Positions 55,626 through 64,000 of a stretch of 64,000 nt of DNA are shown one piece after another. Under the pieces are notes generated by a model. The model did not search any database. It saw nothing but the letters and a program-made list of their open reading frames with translations, and was not told where the DNA came from. How positions within the stretch are numbered: position 1 is the first letter of the stretch; every line of letters begins with the position of its first letter. The translations under genes and the position numbers were made by a program. Source of the stretch: Streptomyces sp. H27-H5 (GTDB taxonomy: Bacteria > Actinomycetota > Actinomycetes > Streptomycetales > Streptomycetaceae). The DNA lies in assembly GCF_026627505.1 (NCBI RefSeq), contig NZ_JAPNLK010000022.1, positions 1 through 64,000 on the forward strand. The letters are read 5' to 3'.

Positions 55626-57185
55626 TCAGTCCTCGACCACCAGGGCCGGCGTGGCCTTCGTCAGGACCTGGCCGCGGAAGAAGGCGGGGCTGCGGCGTTC
55701 GGTGACGAACATGACGACCAGGCCGAGGGCCAGCAGGCCGACGCCGATGATGAAGACGCTGCCGACGCCGAGGACCGTGGAGCCGGAGCCGTAGGACGGG
55801 TTCCACATGTCGATGAGGGTCTTGAAGAAGACGGTGGCGAGCAGCAGGCCGCCGAGGACCGGGAAGACGCCCTTGAAGAACAGGTCGCGGGCCGAGTTCC
55901 GCAGTTCCTTGCGGAAGTACCAGGCGCAGGCGAAGGCCGTCAGCGAGTAGTAGAAGCAGATCATCAGGCCGAGCGCGAAGATCGTGTCGGTCAGGACGTT
56001 CTCGCTGACGAGCGTCATCACGGTGTAGAAGACGCCGGTGGCGACGCCCGCCATGACGGTGGCGCGGCCGGGGGTCTTGAACCGGGGGTGGACCTTGGCG
56101 TAGGAGGACGGCAGCGCCTCGTACGTGGACATCGCGAGGACCGTGCGGGCGACCGGGATGAAGGTGGTCTGCAGGGACGCGGTGGCGGAGGCGAGGACGG
56201 CGACGAAGAGCAGGATGCCGAGCATCGGGCCCATGACGGGGCCGGCGAGAGCGGCGAAGACGTTGTCGGAGGTCTCCGGGTTTCCGAGGCCGAGGCCGGA
56301 GGTGCCGGAGCCGACGGCCATCTGGGCGGCGATGCCGGTGGCCAGGTACGAGCCGACGAGGACGATCATCGCGATGAGCGAGGCGCGGCCCGGGGTCTTG
56401 GCGGAGCCGGTGGTCTCCTCGTTGGTGGCGAGACACGCGTCCCAGCCCCAGTACATGAAGATCGAGAGCGAGAGTCCGGCGGTGAAGGCGGCCATGGACT
56501 CGACCGCGAAGGGGTTCATCCACTGCCAGGAGAAGTCCAGGCCGGTGTCGAAGGAACCGGCGGAAGCCTTCTGGAAGGCCATGGCGACGAAGATGGCGAG
56601 GACGGCGAGCTGGAGGCCGACCAGGGCGTACTGGACGCCCTTGGTGGCCGTCATGCCGCGGTAGCTGATGGCGGTCGCGGTGGCGATGAGGGTGAGGCAG
56701 GTGGCGATGTGGACGAGCTTGTTGTCGTCCAGGGCGGAGATCGACGGATTGTTCGTGATCTCGCCGGCCAGCAGCCAGAAGTAGGAGGTGGCGACGCCGG
56801 CCAGGTTGGACAGGACGATGATCGTGGCGATCACCAGGCCCCAGCCGCACATCCAGCCGATCCGCGGGCCGAAGGCCTTCACGGTCCAGGTGAACGAGGT
56901 GCCGCAGTCCGGCATGGCCTTGTTCAGCTCGCGGTACGCGAAGGCGACCAGGAGCATCGGGAGGAAGCCGGCCAGGAAGACCGCCGGCATCTGGACGCCG
57001 ACTTCCCCGGCGGTGGAGCCGAGGGTCGAGGTCAGGCAGTAGACGGGGGCGACGGTGGAGATGCCGATGACGGCGCTTCCCACCAGTCCGACGGACCCCT
57101 TGCCGAGGCCCTTGCCACGAACGTCGCCCTCGGCGACGCCGCTTACCGTGTCTCCGACCCGCGGCCGAACGTCCAGCTGTGTCAT
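55626..57185 (-). CDS. APC-family amino acid permease
   Basis: This 519-residue membrane protein has about 12 helices. GLVGSAVIGISTVAPVYCLT carries the unwound first helix of the LeuT-like fold, and FAYRELNKAMPDCGTSFTW the amphipathic region after helix 2. A central FMYWGWDACLATNEETTG is typical of the APC subgroup. It should import an amino acid or amine with protons; specificity is unclear. ATG at 57185 was chosen over a TTG/GTG further upstream because the cytoplasmic lead (MTQLDVRPRVGDTVS) starts there. Confidence 0.92.
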   Translation of the reverse strand: MTQLDVRPRVGDTVSGVAEGDVRGKGLGKGSVGLVGSAVIGISTVAPVYCLTSTLGSTAGEVGVQMPAVFLAGFLPMLLVAFAYRELNKAMPDCGTSFTWTVKAFGPRIGWMCGWGLVIATIIVLSNLAGVATSYFWLLAGEITNNPSISALDDNKLVHIATCLTLIATATAISYRGMTATKGVQYALVGLQLAVLAIFVAMAFQKASAGSFDTGLDFSWQWMNPFAVESMAAFTAGLSLSIFMYWGWDACLATNEETTGSAKTPGRASLIAMIVLVGSYLATGIAAQMAVGSGTSGLGLGNPETSDNVFAALAGPVMGPMLGILLFVAVLASATASLQTTFIPVARTVLAMSTYEALPSSYAKVHPRFKTPGRATVMAGVATGVFYTVMTLVSENVLTDTIFALGLMICFYYSLTAFACAWYFRKELRNSARDLFFKGVFPVLGGLLLATVFFKTLIDMWNPSYGSGSTVLGVGSVFIIGVGLLALGLVVMFVTERRSPAFFRGQVLTKATPALVVED

Positions 57186-57456
57186 GGGTAGGGACGTTAG
57201 ATGCTGCGGTTTCCTCATCCGGAGGACCAAGGTCCGTTACCGCGTGGGTCCAAATTCCTTGGAATCTTGAGGCCGAGACAGTTCACACTCTGGCAATACA
57301 AGGTTCACTCGGGCATCTATTCATGTTTCGGAAGGCTCGGGGGCAAAGCTTCCGGAATGCGGAAACCGCAGCCTTGCCCGTTATGCCCGTTTCAAAACTT
57401 TCCCGTGCAAATTTTCGGGCCCCCAATACCGGGGCGCCGCCCGCCAGACTGGCCCC

Positions 57457-57900
57457 ATGCCCACGGCCGACGAGCTCCTCAGCGCGGATACCGTCAGTAA
57501 CCTGGCCGGTCTGCTCGCCCGCGCGGCCCGCACGCGCCGCTCCCGAGCCCTCACCGCCCGCGCCGGATCCCTCGACGGACTCGGCTTCAGCGCCCGCGTG
57601 GCCGCGGTCCGCGACGCCGTCCTCGCCGACCTGCCCGAGGACTGACCCGCCTTCGAGGCCGTGCTGCGCACCGCTACGCCGCTCCGTGTCCAACCATCTC
57701 AACGACATCAGCCGGGACCACCCCGGGCTCGCCATGGAGATCGCCGCGAAGTGGCGCACCGACGCCGACACCACGACGGATCGCGTCGTCCGGCACGGCC
57801 TGCGCACCCTGATCAAGGCCGGCCACCCCGAGACGCTCACCCTGCTGGGCCACTCCCCCGACGTCCCGGTCACCGTCGACGGCCCGCGGGTGAGCACCCC
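57457..57900 (+). pseudogene. DNA alkylation repair (AlkD-like) protein remnant
   Basis: The first 62 codons (MPTADELLSADTVSNLAGLL to LADLPED) match the N-terminus of streptomycete AlkD-like HEAT-repeat proteins. The next codon is TGA (57643-57645) where the family has Trp, and the same frame continues PAFEAVLRTA. Then, in another frame, the C-terminal repeat appears (RRSVSNHLNDISRDHPGLA to PDVPVTVDGPRVSTP). Some 150-200 residues between, and the C-terminal beta domain after it, are gone. Nonsense change, deletion and frameshift make it a dead gene. Confidence 0.75.
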
Positions 57901-57990
57901 GCGCGCGAGGCCGCATTTCACTGGACGTCCCCTGAACCCACCTGGCAGGCTCGGGCCCATGACTCACGGAATCGAGCACCACCCCGCCCG

Positions 57991-59847
57991 TTGAGCGCCC
58001 CCGAGGAGCGCACCGCGCCCACCTCCCGGCCCTCTCCCCCCGCGACGTCTCCACACGAGAGCGCACCACGGGAAACCTCTCCGCACGAGACCTCCCTGCA
58101 CGACTACGCGCTCTTCCGCCGCGGCATCGAGCCGGACGGCCGGGTCCCCGCGCGCGGCTACCCGCTGCCCGACGGGCCGCCGGAGCCCGGCCGGCCCGGC
58201 CTGACCCTGCGCGAGGCACAGGAGGAAGTCGCCTCCGCCCTCGCCGACACCCTGGCCGACCCCGACCCGGTCCGGGCGGCGGCCGCCGTCCACCTGCGGG
58301 TCCGCTCGCTCGTCATGCCCCACCGCACCGTCCGCGCCTGTGTCGTGCGGCTGCCCCTGACCGACGAGGCAGCCGCCCGGCGGACCGGCCGACGGCTGGT
58401 GCGCACCGGCACCACCCCGGCCGCCGTCCAGGTCGGCCTGGGGCTGCTGATCCGCCTGGGCGAACCGGAGGACGTGCCCTGGCTCACGGTCCTCGGGACG
58501 CTCCGGGGCTTCGAGCGGCCCGCCGTCGCCGCGCTCGACCGCCTGGACCGGCAGGCCGCCGGCCTGCTGATGCTGCGCACCCGCGTCCGCGACACCGCGC
58601 TGTACCCGCTGCTCGACGCCGTGGAGGCGGGCGACGACACGGCCACGCTCGCCGCCCTGACCGGGCTGCCGCCCGACTTCCGGACGATGGGATACGCCCG
58701 GCGGATCGCGGAGGCCACCGACCTCCACCGGCTGCTCCGGGCGCACCCGCGTGACCCGGCGCTGCTCCTGCGGGCCGCCGGGCTGCTGCGCCGGATGGCG
58801 GACCAGTACGACGTCCGGGCCGAGATCCTCGACTACGGGCCCGCGATGGAGACGTACGAGACGCTGATCGGGCACGCCGACCTGTTGGCGTCGACCCCCG
58901 GGCACCGGGCGGTGCTCCTGTCGATCGCCCTCGACCTGCACAGCGGTCCCGCCGCACTGCTCGACTGGCGTCCCGGCCGGCGCGAGGTGCTGCTGGACGC
59001 GCTGGGGCGGCTGCCGGCCGCCCCGCCGCCCCCCGACGACGCGCCCGACGACCCCGCCGAACGCCGGCGCGCCGACTGGACGGCGCGGACCGGACGGCAG
59101 CCGTTCCGCGTCCCGCCGGACGGGGAACGGCTGCGGATCGAGGTGGTCGCCGAGGACCCCGGCGACCGGGGCGGCGTCGAGACCCGGATCCTGGTCGACG
59201 GCCGCCCGCTGGTACCCGCCCTGTTCGGCAAGGGGCCGGGCGAGAGCCCGGAACGGCTCCTCGACACCGGGCTGTTGCGGGCCGGCGCCGAGCCCCGGGA
59301 GGTGCGGCTCGCCGAGGCGTACTGCACCGAGGGCTGCTGCGGTGCGCTGTACGTGACCATCCGCCGCGAGGGCGAGGAGGTGGTGTGGGGCGACTGGCGC
59401 GGGGCGGTCGGGCCGACCCCACCGGAGTACCGCTTCGACGCCGTCGCCTACGACGCCGAGCTGGAGCGCGCCGACCGGGACCGCCCCTGGTCCTGGCCGG
59501 CCCGCAGCGTGGCGCGGCTCGTCTCGGACGGCCTGCGCGAGCGCCCCGATCTGCTGGCCCGCTGGGACGCCCTGCGGGACTGGGTCGGCACCGTCTGGAA
59601 CGAACCCGACACCGTGGACGTGTCCTTCACGTACTGGCCCGGCCTCGCGGCCGGGAACCGGGACCGCGTGGGGCCGTGGCTCCAGTTCGGGTGGCGGATC
59701 CCGGCAGACGGGACCCCGATCGAGGAGCAGGCCGCCGCCGTGCTGGACCGGTTGGCCTCGACGGACCCGAAGTCCTTCGCGGAGGTCCGGGGCGGCAGCC
59801 GGGAACACGCCGAGGCCCTCGGCCACCCCTGGCCGGAGCGCGGGTAG
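57991..59847 (+). CDS. Large protein of unknown function
   Basis: This protein is 618 residues if started at TTG 57991; the frame is open further upstream through the AlkD remnant. After a Pro/Ser-rich lead it has helical, repeat-like Leu/Ala/Arg-rich stretches (about 75-320), and then a beta-rich part with Cys in AYCTEGCCGALYVTIRREG and a Trp-rich WGDWRG segment. I do not recognise a named family, though similar long proteins occur in Streptomyces. A short frame (MTHGIEHHPAR, 57959-57994) overlaps the TTG, possibly a coupling leader. The start is uncertain. Confidence 0.7.
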   Translation: MSAPEERTAPTSRPSPPATSPHESAPRETSPHETSLHDYALFRRGIEPDGRVPARGYPLPDGPPEPGRPGLTLREAQEEVASALADTLADPDPVRAAAAVHLRVRSLVMPHRTVRACVVRLPLTDEAAARRTGRRLVRTGTTPAAVQVGLGLLIRLGEPEDVPWLTVLGTLRGFERPAVAALDRLDRQAAGLLMLRTRVRDTALYPLLDAVEAGDDTATLAALTGLPPDFRTMGYARRIAEATDLHRLLRAHPRDPALLLRAAGLLRRMADQYDVRAEILDYGPAMETYETLIGHADLLASTPGHRAVLLSIALDLHSGPAALLDWRPGRREVLLDALGRLPAAPPPPDDAPDDPAERRRADWTARTGRQPFRVPPDGERLRIEVVAEDPGDRGGVETRILVDGRPLVPALFGKGPGESPERLLDTGLLRAGAEPREVRLAEAYCTEGCCGALYVTIRREGEEVVWGDWRGAVGPTPPEYRFDAVAYDAELERADRDRPWSWPARSVARLVSDGLRERPDLLARWDALRDWVGTVWNEPDTVDVSFTYWPGLAAGNRDRVGPWLQFGWRIPADGTPIEEQAAAVLDRLASTDPKSFAEVRGGSREHAEALGHPWPERG

Positions 59848-59915
59848 GGCCGGTGGCGCGGCCGGGCTCGGGGCGCTCCCGGCCCGGCCGCGCCGCGACG
59901 GCCCCCGCCCGGTCC

Positions 59916-61388
59916 TCAGCCCGGCCAGACGATCGATTGGATCTCGCTGTAGGCGTGCAGGGCGTACGAGCCGACGTCCCGGCCCACCCCCGACCGTTTG
60001 AAGCCGCCGAACGGGGCCTCCATGTTCCGGCCGATGGTGTTGATGCCGACGCCGCCGGCGCGCAGCCGCCGGGCGACCCGGAAGGCCCGCGCCGAGTCCC
60101 CGGACCACACGTAGGAGAGCAGCCCGAAGTCGCTGTCGTTGGCCAGGGCCACGGCCTCGTCCTCGCCACCGTCGAAGGGGACGACCACCACGACCGGCCC
60201 GAAGATCTCCTCCCGGACGACCCGCATGTCGTTCGTGCAGTCCACGAGAAGGGTCGGCGCGACGTAGAAGCCGCGGCCCGCCCCGACGACCGGGCGTTCG
60301 CCGCCGTACGCGATCCGCGCGCCCTCCTTCTTCCCCAGCTCGACGTACGACTCCACGCGGTCGCGGTGCGCCGCCGAGATCACCGGGCCGACCACGGTGC
60401 CGCGCTCGCCCGGGTCGCCGACCTTCATGAAGGCCAGGTAGCCGGTCAGCTTCTCCACCAGCGGCTCGTACACCGACCGGTGGACGATCACCCGGGTCGG
60501 GGCGGTGCAGATCTGACCGGAGTAGAAGGAGAAGGTGGTGCCGATGCCCGCCACCGCCGCGTCGAGGTCGGCGTCCTCCAGCACGATCGCCGCGCCCTTG
60601 CCGCCCAGCTCCATCAACTGCCGCTTCATCGTCCGGCCGCACACCTCGGCGATGCGCTGCCCGACGGCCGTGGAGCCGGTGAAGGACACCATGTCCACGT
60701 GGCGGGAGTCGACGGCCGCCTCGCCGACCTCGACGGAGGTGCCGCAGACCACGTTCACCACGCCCGCCGGGACCCCGGCCTCGTGCAGGGCCTCGGCCAT
60801 CCGGAACACCGACAGCGGGTCCTGCGGGGCCGGTTTGACCACCACCGTGTTGCCCATGGCGAGCGCCGGGGCCACCTTGCCCGCCGGGTTCGCCCACGGG
60901 TTGTTGTACGAGGTCACGCAGGTGACCACGCCGACCGGCCGGCGCACCTCCAGCGCGCCCAGGATGCTCGCCCGCCCCATCGGGCCGGCGTCGGTGACCT
61001 GCGGCGGCAGACCGCGTTCCACCGGCTCCAGGGCGCCCTTCGCGTACCGCCGGAAGCGGGCCACGCCCACGCCGACCTGCATGCCGCGCGCGATGCCGGT
61101 GGGCGCGCCCGTCTCGGCGCGGGCCAGCTCCGCCCACGGCTCGTACTCGCGCTGCATGACGTCGGCGGCCCGGTCGAGGATCGCGGCCCGTGCCTCGGGC
61201 GTCGTCCGCGACCAGCCCTCGAAGGCCTCCGCCGCCGCGCGCGCCGCCTCCTCGACCTGGGCGCGGGTGGCCTCCGGGGCGAGTCCGACGACGGACTCGT
61301 CTGCCGGGTTGACCACCTCGTAGTGGCCGGCGGCCGGTTCGACCCACTCGCCTGCGATGTACAGCCGCTGCGGTCCGGCGGAGGTCAT
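59916..61388 (-). CDS. Aldehyde dehydrogenase
   Basis: This is a 490-residue NAD(P)-dependent ALDH. Catalytic residues are Cys294 (SGQICTAP), Glu260 (MELGGKG) and an Asn near 162 (TSYNNPW); the Rossmann loop is SFTGSTAVG. It overlaps the amidohydrolase gene by 4 bp (ATGA) and must be cotranslated with it. With the LLM enzyme upstream this suggests a small catabolic set, substrate unknown. Confidence 0.94.
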   Translation of the reverse strand: MTSAGPQRLYIAGEWVEPAAGHYEVVNPADESVVGLAPEATRAQVEEAARAAAEAFEGWSRTTPEARAAILDRAADVMQREYEPWAELARAETGAPTGIARGMQVGVGVARFRRYAKGALEPVERGLPPQVTDAGPMGRASILGALEVRRPVGVVTCVTSYNNPWANPAGKVAPALAMGNTVVVKPAPQDPLSVFRMAEALHEAGVPAGVVNVVCGTSVEVGEAAVDSRHVDMVSFTGSTAVGQRIAEVCGRTMKRQLMELGGKGAAIVLEDADLDAAVAGIGTTFSFYSGQICTAPTRVIVHRSVYEPLVEKLTGYLAFMKVGDPGERGTVVGPVISAAHRDRVESYVELGKKEGARIAYGGERPVVGAGRGFYVAPTLLVDCTNDMRVVREEIFGPVVVVVPFDGGEDEAVALANDSDFGLLSYVWSGDSARAFRVARRLRAGGVGINTIGRNMEAPFGGFKRSGVGRDVGSYALHAYSEIQSIVWPG

Positions 61389-63124
61389 CGGGTGCTCACC
61401 GTCCTCGTGTCGCGGCCGGAGCGCAGCACGATGCCGGGGATCGCGCCGGTCACCTCGTCGTCGCGGATGGTCTCCACGCCGTTGACGCGCACGGACACGA
61501 TCCCGATCGCCCGCGCGTCCAACCGCGGGCTGTCCCCGGGCAGATCGTGCACGAGCGTCGCCGGCCCGGCCTCGATCCGCTCGGGGTCGAAGAGCACCAG
61601 GTCCGCGTGGAACCCCTCGGTGATCCGGCCGCGCTCGCGCAGCCCGAACAGTCGGGCCGGGTCGTCCGTGAGCATCCGTACGGCCTGTTCCAGCGGCAGG
61701 AGCCGGCGTCCGCGCAGACAGTCCCCGAGGAAGCGGGTCGTGTACGGGGCGCCGCACATCCGGTCCAGGTGGGCGCCCGCGTCGGAGCCGCCCAGCATCA
61801 CGTCCTCGTGCTGCCAGGTCTCCTGGCGCAGGGTCCAGCTCGCCGGGTCGTTGTCGGTGGGCATCGGCCACAGGACGGTGCGCAGGTCGTCGTTGGCGCA
61901 GATCTCCACCAGGCAGTGGAAGGCGTCCTGGCCCCGCTCGGCGGCGATGTCGCCGACGACCCGGCCCGAGAGGCCCTCGTTCTCCTCGCTGTACGTGTCG
62001 CCGATGACGTAGCGCCCGAAGTCGGCGAGGCGCCGGAAGACGCCCGCCTCCCTGCTGTCCGCGCGGCGCAGCATCTCGGCGCGCACGTCGGCGTCGCGCA
62101 GCCTCGCGATCCGCTCAGGGACGGGCAGCCCGAGGACCTCGCCCCAGCCGGGGATGAGGTTCAGCGCGCAGAACGTGCCGAGCGACATGTTCATGGGGGT
62201 CAGGATCGGCATGGTGAGCGCGACGATCCGGCCGCCCGCCTTGCGGGCGCGCTCGCTGGGGATCAGCTGGCGCGGGACGCGCTCGGGGACGGACGCGTCG
62301 ACGGTGAGGACGTTCCAGTTCAGGGGCCGGCCGGCGGCGGCGCTCATCTCGACGAACAGGTCGATCTCCTCGTCGGAGAACTGGTCGAGGCAGCCCGCGA
62401 CGATCGCTTCGAGCTGGGTGCCCTCGTGTTCGGAGACCGCGCGGGAGAGCGCGAGCAGCTCTTCCGGCTTCGCGTGGCGGGAGGCCACCGGGGAGCCGGC
62501 GCCGTCGGAGTGCGTGGAGGACTGGGTGGTGGACAGGCCCCAGGCGCCCGCGTTCATCGCGTCGTGGAACAGGTCGAGCATCTCCTGCATCTGCTCCGGC
62601 GTGGGCTGCCCGCCGACGGCGTCCTCGCCCATCACGTACCGGCGCAACGCGCAATGCCCCACCATGAAACCGGCGTTGACGGCTATCCGGCCCTCCAGGG
62701 CGTCGAGGTACTCGCCGAACGAGGACCAGGTCCAGTCGACGCCCTCTTCGAGGGCCTTGAGGGCCATCCCCTCGACCTTGCTCATCATGCGCCGGGTGTA
62801 GTCGGCGTCCTCGGGCCGGTCGGGGTGGAGCGGGGCGAGCGTGAAACCGCAGTTGCCGCCGGCGACGGTGGTGACGCCGTGGTTCATGGAGGGCGTGGCG
62901 TACGGGTCCCAGAACAGTTGGGCGTCGTAGTGCGTGTGCGGGTCGATGAACCCGGGGGTCAGGACGAGCCCGGAGGCGTCCTCGCTGGTCCGGGCCTCCT
63001 CGGTGACGGTGCCCGGCGGGGCGATGAAGGCGATCCGGCCGTCCCTCGTACCGACGTCGGCGACGAAGGCGGGGGCGCCGGTCCCGTCCACGACGGTGGC
63101 TCCCCTGATCAGATGGTCGAGCAT
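61385..63124 (-). CDS. D-aminoacylase-type amidohydrolase
   Basis: This 579-residue metal-dependent amidohydrolase is close to N-acyl-D-amino-acid deacylases. Metal ligands are in PGFIDPHTHYDAQLFWDP (His-x-His and Asp), with later catalytic Asp in MLGGSDAGAHLDRM. The front and back beta-domain pieces are both present. ATG at 63124; the 3' end overlaps the aldehyde dehydrogenase gene by 4 bp. The pair may degrade an N-acyl or cyclic amide compound. Confidence 0.92.
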   Translation of the reverse strand: MLDHLIRGATVVDGTGAPAFVADVGTRDGRIAFIAPPGTVTEEARTSEDASGLVLTPGFIDPHTHYDAQLFWDPYATPSMNHGVTTVAGGNCGFTLAPLHPDRPEDADYTRRMMSKVEGMALKALEEGVDWTWSSFGEYLDALEGRIAVNAGFMVGHCALRRYVMGEDAVGGQPTPEQMQEMLDLFHDAMNAGAWGLSTTQSSTHSDGAGSPVASRHAKPEELLALSRAVSEHEGTQLEAIVAGCLDQFSDEEIDLFVEMSAAAGRPLNWNVLTVDASVPERVPRQLIPSERARKAGGRIVALTMPILTPMNMSLGTFCALNLIPGWGEVLGLPVPERIARLRDADVRAEMLRRADSREAGVFRRLADFGRYVIGDTYSEENEGLSGRVVGDIAAERGQDAFHCLVEICANDDLRTVLWPMPTDNDPASWTLRQETWQHEDVMLGGSDAGAHLDRMCGAPYTTRFLGDCLRGRRLLPLEQAVRMLTDDPARLFGLRERGRITEGFHADLVLFDPERIEAGPATLVHDLPGDSPRLDARAIGIVSVRVNGVETIRDDEVTGAIPGIVLRSGRDTRTVSTR

Positions 63125-63422
63125 GACGTCCCTTCTTCCCTGACGAGTTCGCTGACGCGGTCTTACGGGGGCCGGGGCGTCGCGCCCAGCCCTGCCGGCG
63201 CTTGAGGCGCGGCCGGGCAACACCAGCCCTGCCGGCGTTTGAGGCGAGGCTGAATTGGCCGGTGAGGGTGGGTTGGCTCGGCCGGGACGGCCGGAGGGCG
63301 CAGGGGTCGGCCGCGGCCCGTGCGCGCTCCGGCCGGTTCCGCGTGGGGCCCGGGGGCTCGGTCCCCGAGGCCCCTTTCCGGGGCGGCGGTCCGGGAAGAC
63401 GCCGCCCGGGTCGGGTGTCCGG
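63125..63422. other. Gene-free spacer with two copies of a 22-bp repeat
   Basis: The sequence AGCCCTGCCGGCG plus T/C-TTGAGGCG occurs at 63188-63209 and 63225-63246 with one mismatch. Repeats ending in CCGGCGTTTGAGGCG are, to my knowledge, scattered in intergenic parts of Streptomyces chromosomes. I see no gene. Confidence 0.6.
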
Positions 63423-64000
63423 TCAGGGCCCGGAGGCCTCGCGGAAGCGGGTGGTGCGGTGCACCGGGTCCGTGTCGATCTTCGGGATGACGTGCTCCCC
63501 GATGAGCTTCACGGTGGTCATGGTGTCCTCGTAGGACACCCCGGTCGGCAGGCCGAAGGACAGCTGGTCGGCACCCGCCTGCTCCCAGCGCTTGCACTGC
63601 CGGAGCACCTCGGACGGGTCTCCGCAGATCAGCAGTTCCTCGGCGATCAGCAGCTCGATGATCTCCGCGTTGTACTCGGGCAGCGTCTCGGGCCACTGCG
63701 GGATCGCCTCGGGCCGCGGGAAGGTGTCGTGGTAGCGGAAGACCAGCGACTGGAAGCGGTTCATGTGGGCGTTGACGGCGATCTCGACCGCCTTGTCGTG
63801 GGTCTCGGCGCAGATCGCGGTGGAGGTGACCATGACGTTGTCGTTGACGAAGGCGCCGATGGCCTTCGCCTCCTGGATGGCCGTCTTGTACTGCTCCAGC
63901 ACCCACTCCATGTCGGAGACCTTCTGAACGCTGAAGCCGAGGACTCCGAGGCCCTTCTTGGCGGCCATGGCGTACGAGGTGGGGGATCCGGCGGCGTACC
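63423..64000 (-). CDS. LLM-class F420-dependent oxidoreductase (C-terminal part)
   Basis: The frame is open through the window edge: before the internal ATG at 63968 it still reads YAAGSPTSYA, family sequence of the same enzyme, so the gene starts outside. The 192 visible residues hold the second half of the barrel, with NDNVMVTSTAICAETHDKAV and LLICGDPSEVLRQCKRWEQ AGADQ and the C-terminal KLIGEHVIPK. It runs with the amidohydrolase and aldehyde dehydrogenase genes. Coenzyme F420 is the likely cofactor. Confidence 0.9.
   Translation of the reverse strand, partial: YAAGSPTSYAMAAKKGLGVLGFSVQKVSDMEWVLEQYKTAIQEAKAIGAFVNDNVMVTSTAICAETHDKAVEIAVNAHMNRFQSLVFRYHDTFPRPEAIPQWPETLPEYNAEIIELLIAEELLICGDPSEVLRQCKRWEQAGADQLSFGLPTGVSYEDTMTTVKLIGEHVIPKIDTDPVHRTTRFREASGP

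Overview
The window is very GC-rich, with strong third-position GC, many GTG starts, short gene overlaps and perfect GC hairpins as terminators. The gene set (full nuoA-N operon, futalosine-pathway menaquinone genes, F420 cofactor synthesis, a whiJ-like XRE/DUF397/ATPase group, NlpC/P60 and lytic transglycosylase wall enzymes) points to the chromosomal core of a Streptomyces or a close relative. The order of nuo, ubiE/menG, mqnC, mqnA and the cold-shock gene resembles the region I remember from S. coelicolor. No rRNA, tRNA, CRISPR array, prophage, insertion sequence or biosynthetic gene cluster was seen.

Layout. 1-0.95 kb: the end of an unknown gene, then a ribbon-helix-helix/Doc-like toxin-antitoxin pair with a perfect operator palindrome. 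1-3.4 kb: a LolA-like envelope protein and a long-chain polyprenyl diphosphate synthase. 3.6-9.9 kb: a wrecked POT peptide transporter gene whose middle is inverted, a CocE-type hydrolase, a HAD phosphatase, fumarylacetoacetase and a secreted protein. 10-26.6 kb: a Uma2 protein, then the 14-gene nuo operon on the minus strand, preceded by a Rex-type operator. 27-30.5 kb: an NlpC/P60 wall hydrolase, an ABC-permease remnant, a small membrane protein and a PIN-domain protein. 30.5-40.5 kb: a menaquinone-centred stretch (GGR-family reductase, menG, mqnC, mqnA) mixed with glutaminase, a DUF3152 protein with a metzincin-like motif, a LuxR-type protein and a Ser/Thr kinase. 40.7-47 kb: cold-shock protein, lytic transglycosylase, SDR and FO synthase (fbiC). 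47-58 kb: a phosphatase without its catalytic loop, an ADP-ribosylhydrolase-fold protein without its metal ligands, a thioesterase remnant, an F420-type LLM enzyme, a lipoprotein, DinB, the whiJ-like group, FBP and VOC proteins, an APC permease and a DNA-alkylation-repair pseudogene. 58-64 kb: a large unknown protein, then aldehyde dehydrogenase, D-aminoacylase-like amidohydrolase and a truncated LLM enzyme on the minus strand.

How the genes fit together. The strongest theme is the aerobic respiratory chain: Nuo feeds electrons into menaquinone, and the window also carries ring synthesis genes (mqnA, mqnC), a ring methylase (menG), a probable side-chain synthase and a probable side-chain reductase. 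FO synthase supplies the F420 precursor that the two LLM-type enzymes probably use.

The most unusual observation is gene decay by internal loss. Five genes (POT transporter, ABC permease, tyrosine phosphatase, thioesterase, AlkD-like protein) keep recognisable ends but lack middles or starts, and one of them also carries an inverted segment. Family comparisons here come from memory of protein families; no searches could be run.
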